NCBI GenBank assembly: GCA_947172415.1
Contig: OX359202.1
Location: 6,062,899-6,126,898 of the forward strand
Source: Chondrosia reniformis
Lineage: Eukaryota; Porifera; Demospongiae; Chondrillida; Chondrillidae
DNA: 64,000 nucleotides
Direction of reading: 5' to 3'
Shown in pieces: positions 1 through 12,367 of this stretch. Numbering within the stretch: position 1 is the first letter of the stretch; each line of letters starts with the position of its first letter. A model generated the notes under the pieces. The model was not told where the DNA came from. It was given only the letters and a program-made list of their open reading frames with translations, and did not search any database. A program made the position numbers and the translations under genes.

Positions 1-240
1 TGAGATATTTCATCATACAAGTATTAGTTGGTATATTTCTAGCACGTGAGATATTTCATCATACAAGTATTAGTGGGTATATTTCTAGCACGTGAGATGT
101 TTCATCATACAAATATTAGTTGGTAATTACTAGCACGTGAAATATTTCATCATACAAATATTTAGTTGGTAATTTCTAGCACGTGAGATATTTCATCATA
201 CAAGTATTAGTTGCTATATTTCTAGCACGTGAGATGTCAA
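1..240. repeat. 46-bp minisatellite in a legumain intron
   Basis: About five tandem copies of a unit containing GAGATATTTCATCATACAAG and ending in TCTAGCACGT. The array is cut by the window edge. It lies in the intron after the last visible exon of legumain copy A. The same array occupies the matching intron of copy B at about 6926-7235, so it predates the gene duplication. Confidence 0.9.
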
Positions 241-327
241 TGGTAACAATTAGGAATATTGCATCATGCTTGTATTAATAGGATGATCATACACATTGCT
301 ACATTGTAGGTTATCCAATCTGCTTAC

Positions 328-1319
328 TGTTTGTATCTTCAGGTACATCCTCAAACATGGATCCAGCCTCGCACGCCTCCATGTAAAACACTAGCTGCTT
401 GTATCTCTTATTTGTGTGCATCGCATCCAAGGCCTCTGTTAGCGCCTTCCTGTACAGCTGCAATGAGAGTAAAGGCTAAATAAGTCAGACTGGATCTTGT
501 TTAAACAGTTAAACACTCACAAGGGATGTGGGAAAACCAAATATTCCAACAGCTCCGTGATCCACCAGGTTGATGAAGACATTGTCATCAGGACCACTGC
601 AAAACCAAGAGAACTTGAACTACTGACCAATCAAATGGGAAGGACTGTACATGAGGGACAAACTGACCTGTTAATGACTTTCCCACTTCCAGTGCCAACT
701 TTCTGGCCTTGCATAATCTTCAGAAAGTTATCTGGAGTGACATCCTAAAATGGATTATTGAACAAGATTAGCCTGATCAGCAGACCAATTAGTATAAACT
801 AATCTTACACCCTTCGTGTAGTCCTTAGGCACTCCCTTGTAGACGTCAGGGCCTCCAGGCTATACAAAGGAAATATTAAGTTGAATTTGAGACAAGGAGA
901 GTGTGGCATAAAAAAACCTTGTTAATGATGGTCCCTTTGTCCGGATTCCTGCATGGGGAGCAAGAGAGAGGTGCTTGAGTGCAGTAGTGACACTCGAACA
1001 AGAGCCGGGAGGAACTTACTCGTCATTGTTAGCAATGTCATCGTACATCATGACGACTATATGGTCATCCGGAACACCATGAGAGTTCAGAACGTGATAG
1101 GCGTGGCACACGTCGGCCTGGAGGAAAAGGAGATTCATAATCGTGAAGGAATACGCATACCAGCGCTCCACGAGGCGCGATTACCTGATGTCTATAATTG
1201 TAGTAGCCATTAGAACCGGCGACCAGTAAAGCCCATATATTGGAAGCGTTCTTCGGCAATTCCGGAAAGGCAAGCGATCCAGCAATACACACAGAGAGAA
1301 CTATCAAGGCTTTCATCAT
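328..1319 (-). CDS. Legumain-like asparaginyl endopeptidase, copy A (5' part, 3' part outside window)
   Basis: Legumain is a C13 cysteine protease of lysosomes that cuts after asparagine. Seven exons are visible on the minus strand. The first (1319 to about 1186) encodes a signal peptide ([18 protein letters not shown]) and the family start [17 protein letters not shown]. Later exons carry the [12 protein letters not shown] block with the catalytic His and EACEAGSMF with the catalytic Cys. The last visible donor is at 327, and the C-terminal exons lie left of the window. Every exon has a partner in copy B exactly 7,000 bp downstream, with only scattered substitutions. Both catalytic residues are intact, so this looks like a working recent duplicate. 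The family is well recognised; the exact paralogue is not assigned. Confidence 0.88.
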
Positions 1320-1800
1320 TCAGATTCTGATTCACCAAGCGCTAGAGAGGAATGGTAACTATATACTATACTATACTATATGTGCTCTTCAGTCATATGA
1401 CCATGGGCCACACCCCTAGACCACCTGATCTCACATTTGTGGGCGTGTCTTATTATATTTGGCGACCCCACTCCTACCCTTCTCAGGTCTTTCTAGGTAC
1501 AGCTTGGATGCTGCTTCCTGTTTTGTTTCAATATAAATGAATATCGTTTTAAAATATGAATATCCTTGTAATGGTTAGGGATGAATATTGTTATAAGGGT
1601 TATTATCTATACACTATGAATAATTATAAGTTCGCATTTTCAATCATAAATTCCAACTAAGAAAGACAGAATATCTAAATTCTGGCAGAATTTTACCCTC
1701 TGTGGTGAGAACAAAAGAAAGATATAACATATGCAAAGTTGGTACATATAAATTATAGACTTCTCTATAATATTATATAGCTATATAGGAAATATATGAT
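1320..1800. other. Upstream region of legumain copy A, including a duplicated promoter segment
   Basis: The sequence from 1320 to about 1472 matches 8320 to about 8484 upstream of copy B, including GGGCGTGTCTTATTATATTT. The match stops about 60 bp before the place where the SELENON start codon lies beside copy B. So this is a duplicated half of a divergent promoter with no partner gene. The rest, to 1800, is AT-rich with no recognised feature. Confidence 0.6.
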
Positions 1801-1824
1801 TATAACAATCTCCTACTACAATAG

Positions 1825-4800
1825 ATGTCCAAAAGTGGACAGGTTTTGGAGAAAAACTGCACTGCAGAGATAAAAATTTTAGACAGATGTTTAGCCTGTG
1901 TCTCCTCAAAAAAAGCTTACTGCAGGATGACAGCAAAGCATATTGCACCCCGTTGTCTGCCCTGTAAAGAGTGTAATACAGCAGGTTTATCTGTAGTTAA
2001 GTACAGAGTTACAAGTAAGCACAAGGCTGCAAATGAAAATTCTGAAACACTGAATCTCGGTGAGAAAGCAAGTTGGCTAGCTTGTCCCAATTTTTTTACT
2101 AAGACGGGAAGCCAGCCTTCATTACTGGTTTCCTTTATGAATACTCAGAGGACAAATGGTTTGATTGGATATGTTCCTACTCTCTGCAAACTAGTGCAAA
2201 TTATGTTGCAACAAGAGGCAACAGCAACAGAAAAGGGACTACAAAAGCGGGTATCATTAATTATAAGATAGGCAAAAAGATTAAGCAGTGAGGAACTACA
2301 TGCACTATTCTTTATACATATTGTACCCCTTTCCATTTCCATTTTGTTTTCAAATCATTTCTTAATGTTTTTCTTCAAAATAATTAAAGGTATAATTGCA
2401 AGTGGTATCTTGTCTTGGACTGTCATCGTGGGCGGCCAGCCACGCTTAAAAAAGGAAGTTAGTGACCCATTGTCACATCGAAATGCACCTGGATCAAGAA
2501 AGTGTGGTTGCACAGCTAAAATTAAATGCAGATTGCTAGAAACAGACGAGGAACAACTTCTAGAAGTGACTCTTCCTCTACCAGAGGTGACTATTTGTCT
2601 TTTTGTAATATGCATATATACAGGAGTGTAATAGTTATCTTTTTCAGGTCCATACAGGACATGAGAGTACATCAACGGCTGACATGCTATGTTTTCGACC
2701 TCTGACAGAAGTCGAGGAAAGAGTGAATCCATTGGTAACTGAAATTCATGTAAATCAGTTAACACTAAATACAGAGTGAGCTAATACCACAACATCTTCG
2801 AGAGGGTATCATATCAGAATACCTTAACCAGTTTAACCGTAGCTACTACCCAACTAAACGGGATATTCAGAACTTAGTGCAAGGGGCTATCTTAAAACAG
2901 AGGAATTCCTTATTTGATCAGGTTCATATCATGAACACATGCTTCAATACACAGCTTTTCTATATATACAATGTGTCTATAGGATGTGGTGCTTAGTTTT
3001 TGGCATGGGTAAGGCGAAACACCTTAAGTATCACTTCCAGAAGTATAAATCAAAAGAAGCTGACAAAGTAGATGAGTCAGTTACCTCTTTACATAGAGGA
3101 CTAATAAATATGGATTTCCATGTTTCTTTCTGGTCGTTAAATCAGCCCTTGGATTAGGGCGTGTAATGGGTACAGTTATACCACAGTTTGAGACAAGCTT
3201 TCTCATAGCTGAGGGTTTAAAAATTCTCAGCACTTGGAACCCTAGCTGGCAACCGATATACTTCATGACAGATAATAGCTATGCTGAACTGGAAGCCATA
3301 GCTGAGATATTTCCCTCTTGTATAAGGTTATTCATGAATAGCTGCAGCTATATATATAGATAGATAGATTGATTTCAAACTTTAAGGTTTACTCACAGTT
3401 ACATAGGTTGTAAATGCTTATGTATAATATTTTAGGTTTATCTGTGACTTTCATCGTGCACAAGCAATGGTTAGATGGGTTAACAAGGGCTCAAGTGGAG
3501 TAAATGCAAAGGACAAGGCAGGAATACTGAGTATTCTAAAGGCCTGCATATACCACAACAGGTGAGACAACTATAAACAGTTTAATTATATATATTATAT
3601 TGCGATACCTCCTATATCATGACTAATTCTTGATAGAAGAAAGATTTCAAACAACTTTAACAGCCATTAAACAGAGTGAATGGTATAATACTAACCAAAA
3701 GCTGCAAGTGTACCTACAGAAAGAATGGCTGAATTGCAAACCGGTATAGTGAGCACATGCATGACTGAATATGATAAATTTGGAATTGCCTTTTTAATCG
3801 ATACATAGAGAGGGAGAACATGGGAGAGGCATTGCTGTGGCAGTTGTAGCTCAGTGGCAGAGCAACTGGTGGTCAAAACCAGCTGTCCTGGGTTCGATTC
3901 CCAGCAATTGCTTCTTTCGTGTTTTTCCCTCTTTATGATGTTTCATTGATTATTACTTGTGGTTTGATTATCACATTGATTATTCATAGCTATGGGCGCA
4001 AACATACAGAAACAGCTTCTATGCTGGTGTTGATACCGACAACTTAACAGAAGCATTCAACAATTCAATGAGATCCAGATATTTGCAACATAGGGCAGAT
4101 ACAACGGTGTACTCTCTTGTACAAGTGCTACTTGATGTTGTATTCCCTGAACAGGCCAAAGAGTACACCACAGCACTAATATAACCCAAGCTAGTACATC
4201 CTATCGTGTCCCCAGGTATGCTCATGCCTGAATATATTTAAATAGACCTCCACATATACAGGGTGAAGTTTTAAGGCAGATAAGTCTATCAAAAAGATAC
4301 CACCAAAATGACATCACGGATTAAGGGAATGGTTGTTACATAGTGTCAGGTGACAAATATACAACACTATAAATATTCCAGAAGGTAAGATAAAACATTC
4401 CATGTCCACAGTAAGATCTAGAGTTATTTGGATTATAAATTAATATCTACCAATATATATTAGGTAAATGTAGCTGCTACTACTTTACAAAGAGTCTAAT
4501 TCCCTGCTAGCATATGTTTGCGTTTTTTTCGAAATTTCCTAAATGGAACTGGTATATAATCTACCTGATTCTGTTACAAAATCATGCTACTTGGTGCTCA
4601 ACACTAATGACAGCATCAGCTACTCTAATAATGACTGTGAACATGGCCATCAAGAAAGCACCATCCAAGAAAACAAATCAGAGTCACTGCCCCTGAAATG
4701 CACTTCAGCACGTCAAGTAAAAATGGCTCAAAGGCAGTTACATGACATACTGCAGAAGTGTATTTCAGTGCTATATTACAACGCCAACCTAAATGATCTG

Positions 4801-5160
4801 CAGCAGGCAGCAAAAGCAACTGGTACAGTTTACAATAACCTTACAAAGTTTGCTGAGGATGACAATGGTGGTATTCCTATATTGTGTGGAACAAAACGGA
4901 AAGCACCACTAAAACATTCACCCTGAATGTAAACATATATCCATGGATGCATGTATCATTACAACCCTAGATGCATTTCACATATATCTGCATTATATGC
5001 AATATAGGGAGCAAGGAGTAAGAGAAGCAGACTTGATGAACCATTGCTAAAGGTAGTTCACCAAGTTGGAAGACTACAGAAAAAAGAATTGTTGAAACAG
5101 CACCTACCACTGACCCACCAAGTGAGTAAGGCAACCAGACTATTGAGAAAAGCAAATTAA
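1825..5160 (+). mobile_element. Decayed MULE-type DNA transposon (transposase fragments)
   Basis: Transposase-like pieces lie in order on the plus strand. At 2398-2780, after removal of a short intron at about 2587-2648, there is a zinc-finger-like region with GSRKCGCTAKIKC and a following VHTGHE motif, as in CARF/FLYWCH-like N-termini of MULE transposases. At about 2795-2920 comes a segment resembling EYLNQFNRSYYPTKRDIQN. At 3142-3330 lies the MULE core, PIYFMTDNSYAELEAIAEIFP, and at 3435-3560 CDFHRAQAMVRW. A further open stretch at 4543-4926 may be a C-terminal exon. Some joins look like introns; others need frame changes, so I read it as a broken copy. I found no terminal inverted repeats, so the ends are approximate. 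The first open frame (1825-2271) is cysteine-rich and included only by position. Confidence 0.65.
3841..3990 (+). mobile_element. tRNA-derived SINE
   Basis: The head folds as a tRNA cloverleaf. The acceptor arms GCAGTTG and CAATTGC pair over seven positions, the D stem is GCTC/GAGC, the T arm is CTGGG-TTCGATT-CCCAG, and the A-box (TAGCTCAGTGG) and B-box (GGTTCGATTCC) are clear. The anticodon loop is GGTCAAA, with G instead of the invariant U33, so it is not a normal tRNA. The tail runs into TTACTTGTGGTTTGATTATC, which recurs near 9640 and 41580. It sits inside the MULE remnant. Confidence 0.7.
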
Positions 5161-5550
5161 GCTTACCCTAAAGGTATGTAAATCTGGTATTAGGTTCTAT
5201 TATGTATTTTAAAACCTATGAATGTCATTTAGGAGTCAGAAAGAATAAACCAAATGACTAGTTGCCATGGGGACTATATGATAAGAGTTATTTATTGATA
5301 TCTTTGTGACAAAACATGATTTATTGTGAAATCTTAACTAATGTATAGTAATACACGTACATATGGGCATTAATTAGAAAACAAAAGGCTGGATAATCCG
5401 AGTGGCTGGATACTCGAGGTCCAGATAAGCGAGGGTCCACTGTACTCCAATTTAAAGGTTTGAATATTCCAGCTGAATCTTTGAGCAAAGTAGATTAATA
5501 CAATAGCATATATGTAGTTAGTATTCAAGTTACATAACTAGTGCATGTAT

Positions 5551-8319
5551 TTAGCAGGCAATGTTGATAGCATTCATAATCCTGGAGGAAGAGGGAGAGA
5601 GAGAGACAAGTGATTGAATTCCAAAAGAGCTCATGATGAGTAATACAGGACAAAGTGTTATCAAACACTTGTGGTTGATCATACACATATTAGTAACAGA
5701 TAAGCACTTAATGCTCAAGTAAAATGGCCGCCTCTCCCATGTACACTCACTGGTCTGTGTAGGCTCCCATTTCACAGAGGTTGGAGAGCACATGGACATG
5801 TTTCAGTGTATACTCAACATGAGGACACTTCTTGAAGAAGTACTTGTAGACGGTCTCTCTACAGTCATGTTGGGTGGCAGCCATTGGAGTACCAAGAGCC
5901 CTCTCCGTTGCCCCTAGTTCGTTACCGACAGTAGCCACAGCAATCTTCTCAAAGAGAGAGCGAACAGTGATTCTTGTCTACACAGACAAAACAGGGAAAC
6001 AGGGCCATTATCAGGATTCCTCTTAGAAATATCACAAGAGGAGGAGCAAATACCATATAGCACGATCTAGAGGTACTAGCCTAGTTAAATAAGTTTGGCT
6101 GCTATTAAAAACTGACTTTTAAGTGAGGCACCCCCAAAAGGAAGCCTTGTCTTGTCAAGCTATGCTTAAGGTTTCTTGTCAGTGAGATAATTAAAAAATA
6201 CCTCAAGCTCTTTGTTCAGTTTCATTTCCAACTTTTTCTTTTCATTATAGTCCTTTGCAGCTGAAATACGCTTGGACAGAATAGCAATTGGAACATCAAA
6301 GGTGGGGACTGAGTCTGGGTCGGGACAGCCCTTCCCAGGTTGCTGGGGTGATGCACTCTGACCTCCAAAGAAGGTTGAAATCATTTCATTGTCCCAAGAC
6401 TGGACCAAAGAAGAAAAGATGGCGTACAAGAGTACAGTCTGCAAGTAGTGACATTCTATGACTACTCACAAGATCTCCATATTGCTGCACTGGACTAGTG
6501 GTAGTCTCGCGCTTTACAATCTCAAACTGCTTCTCAAGAGATTCTGCAGTTCCATTCTGAAGATACCAACAAAGTTTATTGTGCACATCAACAATCATGC
6601 ATTCATTAAGTGCAGCCATTTTATTATTTCAGGGTCTATGTTAGCGTGACTGCATGTCCTACCAGGTCAACATTCTCCATCCATTTGATACTGTACACAT
6701 CTCCCAGGTATGTAGCCAAAAATTGGTCATAGTAACATGCATATGATGACACCTTCCCATTGGTTGCCGTAGTAACATAAACTAACATAAAGGAAGGATA
6801 AGAAAACATTTATCATGGGAAAACCACATTTGCACAAGAGGAGGAGTAAATAAAATAAAATTAGAGATATTCAGTCCAATTGACTAACATCCACTGATTG
6901 CTTTATTACCTGGTATAGTTTCAAGCATGTGAGATATTTCATCATACAAATATTAGTTGGTATATTTCTAGCACGTGAGATATTTCATCATACAAGTATT
7001 AGTTGGTATATTTCTAGCACGTGAGATATTTCATCATACAAGTATTAGTTGGTATATTTCTAGCACGTGAGATATTTCATCATACAAGTATTAGTTGGTA
7101 TATTTCTAGCACGTGAGATATTTCATCATACAAGTATTAGTTGGTATATTTCTAGCACGTGAGATATTTCATCATACAAGTATTAGTTGGTATATTTCTA
7201 GCATGTGAGATATTTCATCACAATTGATATTAGTTGTCAATGGTAACAATTAGGAATATTGCATCATGCTTGTATTAATAGGATGATCATACACATTGCT
7301 ACATTATAGGTTATCCAATCTGCTTACTGTTTGTATCTTCAGGTACATCCTCAAACATGGATCCAGCCTCGCACGCCTCCATGTAGAACACTAGCTGTTT
7401 GTATCTATTATTTGTGTGCATTGCATCCAAAGCCTCCGTTAGCGCCTTCCTGTACAGCTACATTGAGATTAAAGGCTAAATAAGTCAGACTGGATCTTGT
7501 TTAAACAGTTAAACACTCACATAGGCTGTGGGAAAACCAAATATTCCAACAGCTCCGTGATCCACCAGGTTGATGAAGACATAGTCATCAGGACCACTGC
7601 AAAACCAAGAGAACTTGAACTACTGACCAATCACATGGGAAGGACTATACAAGAAGGACAAACTGACCTGTTAATGACTTTCCCACTTCCAGTGCCAACT
7701 TTCTGGCCTTGCATAATCTTCAGAAAGTTATCTGGAGTGACATCCTAAAATGGATTATTGAACAAGATCAGCCAGATCAGCAGATCGATTAAAGTTAAAT
7801 AATCTTACACCCTTCGTGTAGTCCTTAGGTACTCCCTTGTAGACGTCAGGGCCTCCAGGCTATACAAAGGAAATACTAAGTTGAATTTGAGACAAGGAGA
7901 GTGTGGCATTAATAAACCTTGTTAATGATGGTCCCTTTGTCCGGATTACTGCATGGGGAGCAAGAGAGAGGTGCTTGAGTGCAGTAGTGACACTCGAACA
8001 CGAGCTGGGAGGAACTTACTCGTCACTGTTAGCAATGTCATCGTACATCATGACGACTATATGGTCATCCGGAACACCATGAGAGCTCAGAACGTGATAG
8101 GCGTGGCACACGTCGGCCTGGAGGAAAAGGAGATTCATAATCGTGAAGGAATACGCATACCAGCGCTCCACGAGGCGCGATTACCTGATGTCTGTAATTG
8201 TAGTAGCCATTAGAACCGGCGACCAGTAAAGCCCATATATTGGAAGTGTTCTTCGGCAATTCCGGAAAGGCAAGCGATCCAGCAATACACACAGAGAGAA
8301 CTATCAAGGCTTTCATCAT
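5551..8319 (-). CDS. Legumain-like asparaginyl endopeptidase, copy B (complete)
   Basis: This is a complete C13 protease gene with about 12 exons. Exon 1 (8319-8184) gives the signal peptide and [17 protein letters not shown]. Exons at about 8130-7325 hold the caspase-like core with [28 protein letters not shown] (catalytic His) and [13 protein letters not shown] (catalytic Cys). The exon at 6800-6662 gives [20 protein letters not shown], a family hallmark. Exons at about 6556-5751 encode the C-terminal prodomain, which in this family covers the active site until acidic activation. The last short exon encodes IMNAINIAC with its stop at 5551. The start is the first of two adjacent ATGs. The gene is head-to-head with SELENON (224 bp between start codons), so a shared promoter is likely. 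The MULE remnant lies just downstream. Confidence 0.9.
6926..7235. repeat. 46-bp minisatellite in the legumain copy B intron
   Basis: Six to seven near-perfect tandem copies of the unit also seen at 1-240. It occupies the same intron as in copy A. The copies are more uniform here, so the arrays have changed since the genes duplicated. Confidence 0.92.
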
Positions 8320-8543
8320 TCAGATTCTGATTCACCAAGCGCCAGAGAGGAATGGTAACTATATACTTGGTAACTACAGGTGCTCCTCTTCAGTCATATG
8401 ACCGTGCATGGGCCACACCCCTAGACCACCTGACACTTTGATCACATTTGTGGGCGTGTCTTATTATATTTGGCGACCCCACCCCTTCTCTAAAAAAGAG
8501 GACTTCACTCGAGGGATGTAGTTTCGCCCTTGAGACTCCAACG
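8320..8543. promoter_or_regulatory. Divergent promoter region, legumain copy B / SELENON
   Basis: 224 bp separate the two start codons on opposite strands. The legumain half is conserved with copy A up to about 8484; the last 60 bp before the SELENON ATG are not. No TATA box at a convincing distance was seen. A shared bidirectional promoter is inferred from spacing. Confidence 0.5.
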
Positions 8544-11500
8544 ATGAGCAGTACGGTGAGAAAGAGAAACGGTAAACCGAACAAAGAGGCAGATCAATCC
8601 TCCGAGAATGCGGAAAGCCGGGCGATCCAGCAACAGAAAAGTGGCAAGTGTAGACGATGTGTGTTTATATCAGCAGCAGTGTTTGGAGTGCTTCTGAGCG
8701 TGTTTCTGTACAACTACGGGACCTTTCTTATCGATGGATTCATAATGTGGCGGGGCTATGAACGCGCCAAGGAGTTCGGCGTGCCACAAGATATAATGGA
8801 CATGTTCTTTTCGTACGATAGCGACGGGAACGGCGCAATAGATCCGTTCGAATTCATGTTTGTTGTAGATCACATGGATACGGCTAGAAAGGTAAGATAC
8901 GGAAGTCACTGATAGACGAATGGATATTGTTAGCATAACCATAGAAAGAGAAGTGTTGTTCGGAAACTTTCTTCCTTTGAATGAAGGCAAAGCTGACTTT
9001 TGAAGGTCTTGTTGACAGCTAGCTAAGCCATCTTTATGAGTGAATGGGTAGCTGAGAAATTTGTCGTTTAAGTGATTACTTTTGAGAAATTATTAGAGTT
9101 AATTGAACTAATTTCCTTCTGCAAAACACAATGCAAGAACATTTTTGTATTAGTGGTTCATAGTGAAAATGCTTTGTATCTGTGGTCTTGGAAACCTTCA
9201 AGTTAAGGTCGTGATGTTTGGTGGATTCATGAACTGTGTGTTTATGTTATGCTTAAGGATAGTTTTACCAACTCTTTAGTGTTCTACTTAATTTGATCTA
9301 CGTACTACAAATTGCAATTTTGTGGCATTGTTTCAAGTTATGTAGCAGTTTGAATCTGAAACTGGCAAAAATTAAAGATTTGGGGCAATTACCTCCAAAT
9401 TGCCTTTAAAAAGTTCACAAAAATCAAAGGCTGTTTTTAATTAATGTTAAGCTTACCTTTAGCAGGTATCATTGGGGACATTTGAGGGTATCTTAAAGGC
9501 AAGGGTAACAAATCTAGCTCTATACAGTTAGGATTTGTAATAAATGCATTAGGGAACAGTGGTGGGTATAACCCACTCTCCTCTCAGCAATTACTTCTTT
9601 TGTGTTAATATTAGTTTCATGATGGTTGAGAATGGTTACTTGTGGTTTGGCTGTATGAATTCCCTGTAATTATATTCATAGTCATTGCTCCAAGCTCGTG
9701 GATCAGAAGTCTACCAGCCAAAGACATTTGAGGATCAATATCGTGGACCCAACTTTGAATATATCACTGTCAGAGCTGAATTTGAGCCAATTGTGAAAGA
9801 GTCAATGTCAAAATTTAATGGTGATGATGCTGTAAGTTTCGAGGTGGTTAGAAATTATATAAGAACCTATAGCTAGGTATATGAATAATATAAAGCATCA
9901 CTTTCCTGTGTATGATGGACATGTCTGGTGGAAAAGAGAAAGGTGATATGAAATTGTATCCTCATCTAAGTCTCTATAAGAGGGTTCCATAAAGTGTCCA
10001 GGAAAACAGTCCATTTTAAGTAGTTAAATTTGGTCTCATGTTTTCGTGAGTCATGTCTTTAGGAAATAGTGTTTTGGATTATTATATATAATAATGTGTA
10101 ACTGACCAGTTTTATGAAGGTTAAATCTATTTGAAACTCTGACAGCAAGTGCTTTTTGTCTCTTTGAATGTTCTTGTATAGCACTTTCTGTCTTCTCCTG
10201 AGGATATGTGTCCTGGTCTGATGAGTTGGAAGACACCACACATCCCAGCCGCTGAATATGGAGTTAGAAACTTTGCCATCTTCACTCCACCTACCGATTA
10301 TTGGAGTGTGGGAAAGACATACTACATCATCAACCCTGCTGGCGATGATGTCACGGATCATTTTCAATCTCAGATGAGCCCTCATCGCTACCACCCGCCC
10401 ACTCCTTCAAACCAGGAGGCGTTTATCTACACACTGATGGTCCAGTTTCACCCAAACCCTTTTGTAAACACAAGATTTGGTCCAAAAGGAACACTGGCCG
10501 TGCTACGAGCAAAGAATCAACAATATTGGGATATCCTTATAAGGTATGTGCCTGCTAACAATGGAGTGTCTCTACATGCTGAACTGTGCTAGCCACTGGA
10601 GACCTCATAAACATGTTAAAGTTAGAGTTTGTTAGACAGTTTTTGCATAGGTAAGAGCGGTTGCATTCATGTATCTATATCATCATCAGTGAACTCTGGA
10701 TATTACCCTGCCCACTCATGTCCCCTGAGGAGCACAATGAGCTAATGGGCGGAACCGAAGTTCGCTTGATGCATCGATGTCATCATCAGTGAACTCTGGA
10801 TATTACCCCTGCCCACTCATGTCCCCTGAGGAGCACAATGAGCTAATGGGCGGAACTGAAGATTTTCATGTACGTACGTATCTAGTTGATTTGTTGCATA
10901 TCTGCAGCAAAATTCAACTTGTGTCACTCATTTCTAACTAACTAGTAGTTGTAATCTCGTTATTATTCCTAACGAAGACCCTTGGGTGTGAAATGTCTAT
11001 TTTATTCCCAACAGCTCAAATAACCAATCAACTAGACCGGAATGAGTGTATATTTTGGGAGTGAGTGGAGTGTGATAGTTTGAAAATGTCACTTTATTTT
11101 TTGTAAATGTTGCTATTACCGTTTATAATTTCCTGACCTCAGGTCTCATGTAGAGTTTCAGTTGAACTCACACCCAAATCTTCCCTTCTGGTTCACGCCC
11201 GGTCAATTTGCTGGGAGACTGGTCATTGCTAGGGATCTCTCGCACATTTATTTATTTGAACTGTCTCTTCCAGCTAATAGAACATTAAATATTGGTAAGT
11301 CAAGGGGGAATGGGATATTGGAGCACACACGTTTACATGAACATTACTGACAGGGCAGAAATAACATCAACACAAACTCATCTTTTTGGGTAGCATTGCT
11401 ATTAAAAATTTTGTTGAAAACGTTTTAATGAAAGTTGTTTATTTGTATACAGATATGGAATGGTTGACAACAGCTGATGGTAACTCTAATGAAGTGGACA

Positions 11501-12331
11501 TTGGTAAGTACAAAAAGTAAACAATTGAGTGTGTGGTCGTGTGAGTTTTAACTTATAGTCTGCCAGTTGTCCTGGGTTCAATTCCCAGCAGTTGATCTTT
11601 CTTTATTGCGTAATGATAAAATGGCTGCCTGCTGTGTAGGGTATGTCCCCAAAATGAGACTGCTGACAGTTGCTCCGTCACACCTCGATAAAAAGCCTCC
11701 TTATGAAGAGAAGGAGCCGGACTGGGAAGATGAGATTAGTGAAGAAGAAGGAAGGAGTATTTTAGAAAAGACAATGTACCCTTTTAAAGAGGTCAGATTA
11801 TAAATGATATTTCTGTTTTAAACATGATCAACCTTTTTAAGCAGTTAGCAGTTGGTCGTGGTATTGCAGTAGAACCCAATTTAACGTACATCATTGACTA
11901 TCTTTACTATGAAACTGTGGATAATCCACACTAATATATTCACAGCTGGTTATACAGATCAGCCAATGAAAATTGGCCATTTTAGGATCATTTAAGACCT
12001 TACCAAGTGAATGGTTACTATAATTGTCTTAAAGTGCGTTGTCATGGTGTCTGATAGGTTAAAGCTCTGATATGGTCTCTTTAGATTGCCTATCTGCCCT
12101 TCACTGAGGCCTTTGACGCGGCGCTGAGGGAGGACAAGCTGGTGCACCACCTGTTGCTCTGGGGTGCACTGGACGACCAGTCATGCTGAGGTTCAGGACG
12201 GACTCTCCGGGAAGGGCCCCTGGAGAGTTCGTCCATTGTCAATCTCCTCGGTGAGAGATTTATAAGTTCTTGGTCCCTTGTGAAAGAGCTGGAAGTGAGT
12301 AAAGTAGAAGTGTATTTCTCTTGTTCCCATC

Positions 12332-12367
<36 letters not shown>

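Noticed and set aside
3841-3913. Functional tRNA gene
   Set aside because: The cloverleaf and boxes are good, but the anticodon loop GGTCAAA lacks U33 and the sequence continues into a tail shared with other repeats, so a SINE fits better.
12187-12189. TGA as a nonsense mutation making SELENON a pseudogene
   Set aside because: The exon continues with highly family-like sequence, and both a recoding stem-loop and a SECIS are present.
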